Positions 33,574 to 37,805 of a stretch of DNA of 37,805 nt are shown in pieces. This DNA is from SXIZ01 sp040079795 (GTDB lineage Bacteria > Pseudomonadota > Gammaproteobacteria > Methylococcales > Methylomonadaceae). The stretch covers positions 1 through 37,805 of the forward strand of contig JBEBJQ010000039.1 of the NCBI GenBank assembly GCA_040079795.1, written 5' to 3'. A model generated the notes under the pieces. That model was not told where the DNA came from. It saw nothing but the letters and a program-made list of their open reading frames with translations, and searched no databases. The position numbers and the translations under genes are program-made. Numbering within the stretch: position 1 is the stretch's first letter; each line of letters opens with the position of its first letter.

Positions 33574-34530
33574 ATGGCTACCCTAGACAACGCCGATTTA
33601 CTCAAGGGTTTAATTGAGAACGGAGCATATTACGAATATACAAAAGCTGCTGATCCCATAGGCTCCGGCGTAATCTCCAAAATTCCCTTTGCAGAATTCG
33701 GCAGTGAGCTACATGAAACGGGCCGCACCCAAATTATTCCGCTGGATGTCAGTGATCAATTAGGTTGTGAGGGCCCTGCAACCAGTCCGGCACTGTGTGC
33801 TAACTTTGTAAATATCCAGGCTGGGGAAGTTATAGTTACTCATTTTAATGCTACCTCCCAGCTGTTTTATGTGATGCACGGCAGTGGCCACACTGAATTT
33901 GATGGCATTGATATACCCTGGAAAACCGGCGATTTCGTAGTGTTGCCGATTGGGCAGGAAATCCGTCATTTTGCAGTGGTGGATGCTACGTTTTATCTAG
34001 TGCATGATGAGCCGTTGCTGCGCTACCTGGGTGTTAAGGCGAATCTACCGCGTTTTAAACCGACACTGTATACTTCCGAAGCTGCGTTGCGGGAATTGGA
34101 TAAAGCCCGAAAAGAAGCCAACGCAGTTAACCGCAGCCGCATCAGTGTTTTGCTGGCAAATAAAGCTATGGATCAAACCTTAACCGTGACGCACACCCTT
34201 TGGGCTATGCTCGGCGTGCTTCCAAAGGGTGCGGTACAGTTACCGCACCGGCATCAATCGGTCGCCTTGGATTTAATTTTAGATTGTGAGCCCGGTTGCT
34301 ATACTCTGGTTGGAACAAGCATTTCTGCGCAAGGTGAAATACTCAACCCGACGCGAATAAACTGGAAGCCTTGTTCTGCTTTTATTACACCCCCAGGCTA
34401 CTGGCACGCACATTTTAATGGGTCCGCCAGCGACGGGCATCTTATTCCCTTACAAGATGCTGGATTACACACCTATTTGCGCAGCTTAGACATCAAGTTT
34501 GTGTTACCGGATAGCGTACCAATGCTTTAA
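33574..34530 (+). CDS. Bicupin protein, gentisate-dioxygenase-like
   Basis: A 318-residue cytoplasmic protein with two cupin barrels. The N-terminal cupin (about 75-150) has VTHFNATSQLFYVMHGSG and a GDFVVLP turn but lacks the usual HxH ligands. The C-terminal cupin (about 205-300) has PHRHQSVALDL and GYWHAHFN, a likely metal site. The two-domain layout and length resemble gentisate 1,2-dioxygenase and related proteins, but no aromatic pathway genes are nearby, so the activity is unassigned. Start ATG 33574 chosen for GAGGTG six bases before it. It is 5 bases from the end of the convergent YgjV-like gene. Confidence 0.7.
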   Translation: MATLDNADLLKGLIENGAYYEYTKAADPIGSGVISKIPFAEFGSELHETGRTQIIPLDVSDQLGCEGPATSPALCANFVNIQAGEVIVTHFNATSQLFYVMHGSGHTEFDGIDIPWKTGDFVVLPIGQEIRHFAVVDATFYLVHDEPLLRYLGVKANLPRFKPTLYTSEAALRELDKARKEANAVNRSRISVLLANKAMDQTLTVTHTLWAMLGVLPKGAVQLPHRHQSVALDLILDCEPGCYTLVGTSISAQGEILNPTRINWKPCSAFITPPGYWHAHFNGSASDGHLIPLQDAGLHTYLRSLDIKFVLPDSVPML

Positions 34531-34535
34531 TACGT

Positions 34536-35066
34536 TTATTTACTCAATAACTTCCGGATAGTATAACCATTAATACCCACAGCAACGCTTTCAGCCAGCA
34601 GTGCTGGCCATGCCTGCCAATAGAGGTCATTAATGATCCACGCGATACTGGAAAATAAAAGGCTTATGCGCATTGTCCGATTATCCAGGTAAAACAAAGC
34701 CAGCGTGGTATTGATGACTGCAAATGCCGGGAGCAAAGAAACCGGGCCTTGCCAGGAAATAGTGGTTAGCACACAAAATAAAGTTACAAACCCTATTGCT
34801 ATCCAATGTTTATACACGCTTTTTTCAAGGTTACCGGAAAGCATCGTACGTAAAGCGGTAGTGCCCATCGTGAGCCCGGCAGTCCATGCAGCCAGCAGCA
34901 TATATTGCATAGCCCACAACACCGCCCCCATTGCTGACCAGCGCCGGAAATCAACGCCAGAAGGCAGCGCATATGCGCGCCATTCCACCAGAATACCTAT
35001 GCTTCCGACAGCATAGGCCAACGCGTGTTGGGTGGACAAATCAGTTATGAACTCTTTGATTAACAT
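34536..35066 (-). CDS. YgjV-like inner-membrane protein
   Basis: A 176-residue protein with about five to six membrane helices (near 10-30, 45-70, 87-105, 112-128, 135-150 and 152-170). The charged turn FRRWSAMGAVLWAMQYMLLAAWTAGL and later SSIAWIINDLYW match the Imp-YgjV family of bacterial inner-membrane proteins, whose role is unknown. The only neighbours are the convergent bicupin, 5 bases away at the 3' end, and a cytochrome gene on the other side. No regulatory signal is clear upstream. Confidence 0.65.
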   Translation of the reverse strand: MLIKEFITDLSTQHALAYAVGSIGILVEWRAYALPSGVDFRRWSAMGAVLWAMQYMLLAAWTAGLTMGTTALRTMLSGNLEKSVYKHWIAIGFVTLFCVLTTISWQGPVSLLPAFAVINTTLALFYLDNRTMRISLLFSSIAWIINDLYWQAWPALLAESVAVGINGYTIRKLLSK

Positions 35067-35408
35067 GATTAATTAAAAAAACAAGGTAACAACACTTTTA
35101 AGCGGCTTACAGACAGTTGCAGTTTAGCCAGAAGTCGAGGAGAATGAACGTCTTGCTTCCGAACTGCGTAGCACAGAATAGGCAGAAGGGGTGACGGGTC
35201 CTTTCATTGTCATCTTGAATATACAGCGTAGCGTGCAGTTATGCACGCAGGAAATTTAACGATAGCTGCTACTTAATTAGTCGCCCGAGTTCATGCAACC
35301 GTTTGCAAAGCAGCGTTGCTTGCTGATAGTAATAAAACCTAGCGTAGCGTTTAGTTAAATTACGGGTAAGGATAGGGTTTCAACGACCGAATAGAGCAGG
35401 CAACTATT
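35067..35408. other. Intergenic region with a small hairpin
   Basis: About 340 bases between the divergent YgjV-like and cytochrome genes. A hairpin of gcgtgca (35231-35237) and tgcacgc (35242-35248) with a gtta loop is the only strong structure. A loosely repeated gtagcgt segment occurs at about 35227 and 35344. No ORF or tRNA is seen. Confidence 0.45.
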
Positions 35409-36086
35409 ATGAAACTTAAAACAATACTATGGCTTGGCAGCTCCTTTTTTATGGCTGGATTGGCTTGTGCAATCGAGCCGGTTTATGATGGTGATAACGG
35501 CATTCGCGAAAAGGTTTTTGCAACTAATTGTTTGGACTGCCATTCCTCGACTTTAACCGGTGCTCAACGCAAAGGCGCGCCAGACACTGTCAATTGGGAC
35601 ACTTATGATGCTGCAAAAAGCATGGCTCCGAGGGCTATTGTAAGAGCCGTGCAAAACATGACCATGCCGCCAGCTTCCAGCGGCCTGCCAGTACTCAATA
35701 CTGAACAAAAAGCCGCTATGTTGGCCTGGCAAAACGCCGGATTTCCGAAAAACAATGCCCCTGCTGCACCAACCGCTACTTTTGAGTTTGATACCAAAAA
35801 ACTGACCTTACCGGTGGTTAATGTAGGCAATGCCAAATTCCAGGCAACTTTAAAATTAACTTCTTTAAGTGATAGCCCTACCGGTTTTGGCTTCGTTTTG
35901 GATAAAGCAGACCTAACCACAGCCAGCTCCGAGACCGCTGCGACGTTTAATGCCTCGAGCGGACAAGTGCTGTTACCCAAGGTGAATCTCATGAATAAAG
36001 AGAGCATCCAGGTTCAAGTTTCAGCTGAAATGGCATTGGTTCCAGGCTCAGACCCGCTTTTATTTTCGCTTGTATCGGTTAAATAA
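35409..36086 (+). CDS. Periplasmic monoheme c-type cytochrome with C-terminal beta domain
   Basis: A 225-residue exported protein with signal peptide MKLKTILWLGSSFFMAGLACA. One heme-attachment site, C41-L-D-C44-H45, is followed by a likely axial Met in NMTMPPASSGLP (M84 or M86), so a His/Met monoheme domain spans about 25-118. A Pro/Ala linker (FPKNNAPAAPTA) joins a beta-rich C-terminal domain of about 105 residues with strand patterns such as KFQATLKLTSLSD. The electron partner is unknown. It is not XoxG-like in size or layout and lies 13 kb from xoxF. It is probably a single gene, closed by the hairpin at 36101. Confidence 0.8.
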   Translation: MKLKTILWLGSSFFMAGLACAIEPVYDGDNGIREKVFATNCLDCHSSTLTGAQRKGAPDTVNWDTYDAAKSMAPRAIVRAVQNMTMPPASSGLPVLNTEQKAAMLAWQNAGFPKNNAPAAPTATFEFDTKKLTLPVVNVGNAKFQATLKLTSLSDSPTGFGFVLDKADLTTASSETAATFNASSGQVLLPKVNLMNKESIQVQVSAEMALVPGSDPLLFSLVSVK

Positions 36087-36100
36087 GGGCTGCTTAACTG

Positions 36101-36131
36101 AAACAGGTGCGGGCAATCACCCTACCTGTTT
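36101..36131 (+). terminator. Terminator after cytochrome gene
   Basis: aaacaggt (36101-36108) pairs with acctgttt (36124-36131) around a 15-base loop, and two further T follow. It is 14 bases past the cytochrome stop. Confidence 0.75.
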
Positions 36132-36230
36132 TTATCAATCATGTGTATTCCGGGTATCAGTTACACCGGAAGCGGTGAGGCTTTAGCCTTGCAATAGGCT
36201 AAGGGGGTGAAAGCTGTTGTTTGGGCATTT

Positions 36231-36258
36231 TTACCTAAACGCTTGAGCGTTTAGGTAA
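36231..36258. repeat. Perfect 12-bp inverted repeat with ttga loop
   Basis: ttacctaaacgc (36231-36242) and gcgtttaggtaa (36247-36258) are exact inverses. It lies 20 bases beyond the stop of the small minus-strand frame at 36279-36482. A smaller hairpin (ttagcct/aggctaa, 36183-36202) is close by. Neither has a clear T-tract on the expected side. Confidence 0.6.
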
Positions 36259-36278
36259 TTAGGGTAGAAGGCCTTTTC

Positions 36279-36482
36279 TTAGCCTAATAACCCAAACCAA
36301 TCGACGGTGGAACTGCTAAGCGTGATTGAGGCAACTGCGGGCTGTTGGAACACCTCCTCAAGAACATATTCTAAGCCGTAAAAGCTTTGTCCATCAAATT
36401 CCTGGCAGAGAGCATCAAAATTTATCGTCTGGTTTTCTGTTGAAGTATTGTTTTCATTGATCACTTTCACTGTCGTCACCAC
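36279..36482 (-). CDS. Small acidic hypothetical protein
   Basis: A 67-codon GTG-start frame with protein-like composition: an acidic middle (FDALCQEFDG, LEYVLEEVFQQ) and a hydrophobic end (TVDWFGLLG). One Cys; no signal peptide or membrane helix. No clear ribosome-binding site. It is bounded at its 3' end by the hairpin at 36231-36258, which supports it weakly. No maturation genes are present, so a peptide-precursor role is not supported. Confidence 0.35.
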   Translation of the reverse strand: MVTTVKVINENNTSTENQTINFDALCQEFDGQSFYGLEYVLEEVFQQPAVASITLSSSTVDWFGLLG

Positions 36483-36706
36483 TCATTGTTGAGTATCGAT
36501 TATTAGTCTCTTTAGCGGCACCTTGTAAAAAAAATTTAATAGTTTATCGATTATTAAATTCAACACGGAACGCTTTTAATTATGCTGTTAGCAATTGTCC
36601 AGTGCAGGTTAACGGGTCGTTGCTGAACTGGGCATGAATGGATAGCCATTATTTTCAGCATTTAAGTATCAGCAATGGCCGATTTATCCATCAACTCTTC
36701 CCCTAT

Positions 36707-36946
36707 CTATCGTTCCTGTGTGCGTTTTAATTTTGTTGTTAATTCCCGGGCAGACACTGATTGTTTCATCCGGTCAAAAAAATAGCCGATAAAACCGAAC
36801 ATGACGACAGCAAATAGCACCCGGCTGATTATCAATGCCTCAGCCAGCGGCATCTCGGTGTCTTCTCCAGCCAGTGATTTTATGCAGGCTACGATCCTGT
36901 TAAGGCCGATAATATCATTCAGAAAATTGATCAGTTGAGTGTTCAT
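36707..36946 (-). CDS. Small single-pass membrane protein, unknown
   Basis: A 79-residue protein. AGGAA eight bases before ATG 36946 favours that start over TTG 36961. One hydrophobic helix, ALIISRVLFAVVMFGFIGYF (about 38-57), is followed by a basic C-terminus (KQSVSARELTTKLKRTQER) that should be cytoplasmic. The N-terminal part (LINFLNDIIGLNRIVACIKS) is amphipathic. I do not recognise the family. Confidence 0.5.
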   Translation of the reverse strand: MNTQLINFLNDIIGLNRIVACIKSLAGEDTEMPLAEALIISRVLFAVVMFGFIGYFFDRMKQSVSARELTTKLKRTQER

Positions 36947-37318
36947 CTTGGCATTCCTCAATCTAGGGTTAGGAAATTTAACTTTTTTATCTCAGCGCAT
37001 TAAAAAAAATGTGCGTCCCTGCACAATATAAGTTCCTTTTTAATTAGGAGGTAGATGCTTGCTGTAAATGTAAAAAGATTGTGTACTTTATACTGTGAAT
37101 ACAGCGTGAATTCTGTGAAGTATTACCGGTTTAGAACGGTAAAAATACCGGATCAAGCATAAAGTCTTCAAGGCTATGATTTTGCATACTTTATGCCGGC
37201 TTCTTTGCTGCTTATTTTCTGCGCGTATTAATTTTGGTGGTATTTTGTGGAAGGGTAATAGTTGGTTTTCGTTTTTTACTATTAGGAGCCGCTTTGCGAA
37301 TTTGTTTTGATCGGGTTC

Positions 37319-37336
37319 TTGCGCCCGAGGGCGCAA
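37319..37336. repeat. Short palindrome next to IS left end
   Basis: ttgcgccc (37319-37326) and gggcgcaa (37329-37336) are perfect inverses separated by ga, directly beside the IS3-like end. The 36947-37318 stretch otherwise has no supported gene. Confidence 0.5.
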
Positions 37337-37341
37337 TACTT

Positions 37342-37717
37342 TGTAGTGGTCTAATAAAAACGGACACCCTGATAAGTTGATAAAATTAATCAACTAAGAA
37401 TGGAACTACCTAAAATGAGTAAAAAACGTCGAGTATTTGATGGTGCTTTTAAATTGGAAGTGGTCAAAATGATCCAATCTTCTGGTTTAAGCGTTGCCCA
37501 AGTCTGCCAGGATATGCAGGTGGGAGAAACAGCCGTCAGACGCTGGTTGAAACAGGTCGAAGCAGAACAACTTGGTCAAGCAGGGATTGGTAAACCGTTA
37601 ACGCATGAACAACAGCGTATCCGTCAATTAGAAGCCGAAAACCGCCAATTAAAATCGGATAATGAACTGTTAAAAAAAGCCTCAGCCTTCTTCGCCCGGG
37701 AGCTTCGCGAGCTATAG
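37342..37717 (+). mobile_element. Truncated IS3-family element
   Basis: The left terminal sequence tgtagtggtctaataaaaac followed by ggacacc (37342-37367) resembles IS3-family ends, and orfA follows at 37400. No orfB (DDE catalytic part) follows; after orfA the sequence turns into a different, opposite-strand frame. The element appears cut off near 37717 by another insertion or rearrangement. Confidence 0.75.
37400..37717 (+). CDS. IS3-family transposase OrfA
   Basis: A 105-residue DNA-binding subunit of an IS3-type transposase. Residues 6-60 hold the helix-turn-helix of the Tnp_1 family (FDGAFKLEVVKMIQSSGLSV and VGETAVRRWLKQ), and 75-97 a leucine-zipper coil (IRQLEAENRQLKSDNELLKK). An A7G run (37672-37679) in the 3' part is the usual slippery site for -1 frameshifting into orfB. 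That orfB is not present here, so the element is likely inactive in this copy. The C-terminal residues after AFFAREL (REL) are unusual, supporting disruption. Start at 37400 or the second ATG at 37415. Confidence 0.9.
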   Translation: MELPKMSKKRRVFDGAFKLEVVKMIQSSGLSVAQVCQDMQVGETAVRRWLKQVEAEQLGQAGIGKPLTHEQQRIRQLEAENRQLKSDNELLKKASAFFARELREL

Positions 37718-37738
37718 TCAAATCTGGTGTATGGAATC

Positions 37739-37805
37739 TTAAGCGGCTTCCTGTTTTTGATCTTCAGTTTGCTTAATTCCATTAACGAATTTGACACCTT
37801 TAATC
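37739..37805 (-). CDS. 3' end of a minus-strand gene entering from the right (possible transposase)
   Basis: A 21-codon open frame, KGVKFVNGIKQTEDQKQEAA and stop at 37739-37741, runs off the right edge. The residues look protein-like. It directly abuts the truncated OrfA, so it may be the end of a second insertion sequence that broke the IS3 element. Its family cannot be decided from so short a piece. Confidence 0.4.
   Translation of the reverse strand, partial: IKGVKFVNGIKQTEDQKQEAA

Noticed and set aside
35409..36086. Cytochrome as the missing XoxG
   Set aside because: Size, linker and C-terminal beta domain do not fit XoxG/cytochrome cL, and it is far from xoxF.
37088..37393. 101-codon minus-strand frame beside the IS end
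   Set aside because: It overlaps the IS terminal sequence, has poor codon composition and no start signal.

Overview
This window looks like the chromosome of a gammaproteobacterial methylotroph, most likely a Methylococcales methanotroph. The main reasons are a lanthanide-type methanol dehydrogenase with its periplasmic partner (xoxF, xoxJ), a serine-cycle block (malyl-CoA lyase plus both malate thiokinase subunits), a separate methenyl-tetrahydrofolate cyclohydrolase (fchA), and gammaproteobacterial housekeeping genes of moderate to low GC. The genus cannot be fixed from sequence reading alone. Family assignments come from motifs and overall resemblance; no database search was run.

Layout: (1) 1-5.9 kb, all minus strand: a small one-helix membrane protein, the glycogen debranching enzyme GlgX, a DeaD-type RNA helicase and an aspartoacylase/succinylglutamate desuccinylase-family metalloenzyme. 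(2) 6.2-9.7 kb: an EptA/MCR-type phosphoethanolamine transferase, tail-to-tail with a protein carrying a degenerate PilZ-like C-terminus. (3) 10.1-14.3 kb: mcl-mtkA-mtkB closed by a strong terminator, then a PfkB-family sugar kinase. (4) 14.7-18.6 kb: three exported proteins (a small two-cysteine protein behind a sigma54-like promoter, a PrcB-like protein and a large beta-propeller protein), then a polytopic membrane protein. (5) 19.3-22.1 kb: xoxF and xoxJ on the minus strand, with a terminator between them. (6) 22.6-25.4 kb: a cyclophilin with two plausible starts, cysS and fchA. (7) 25.8-28.5 kb: a PAS-PAS-GGDEF-EAL protein ending in a CZB zinc-binding domain. (8) 28.6-30.2 kb: dihydroxyacetone kinase subunits DhaK and DhaL encoded tail-to-tail with overlapping 3' ends. 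(9) 30.3-37.8 kb: more accessory content, with exported unknowns, a secreted alpha/beta hydrolase, a MITE-like repeat, a bicupin, a YgjV-like membrane protein, a monoheme cytochrome, two small ORFs and a truncated IS3-family element at the right edge.

How the genes fit together (inference): XoxF would oxidise methanol in the periplasm, FchA would handle H4F-bound C1 units, and MtkAB/Mcl would convert malate to glyoxylate and acetyl-CoA. GlgX and the PfkB kinase belong to sugar and glycogen turnover, and DhaKL would phosphorylate dihydroxyacetone. The GGDEF-EAL-CZB protein and the PilZ-like protein suggest c-di-GMP signalling. No CRISPR array, tRNA or rRNA gene was seen. No clear undescribed multigene system was found. 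The best leads are the zinc-sensing c-di-GMP enzyme, the cyclophilin with two starts, the split dhaK/dhaL arrangement, the secreted cluster behind a sigma54-like promoter, and a two-part motif shared by two intergenic regions 16 kb apart.
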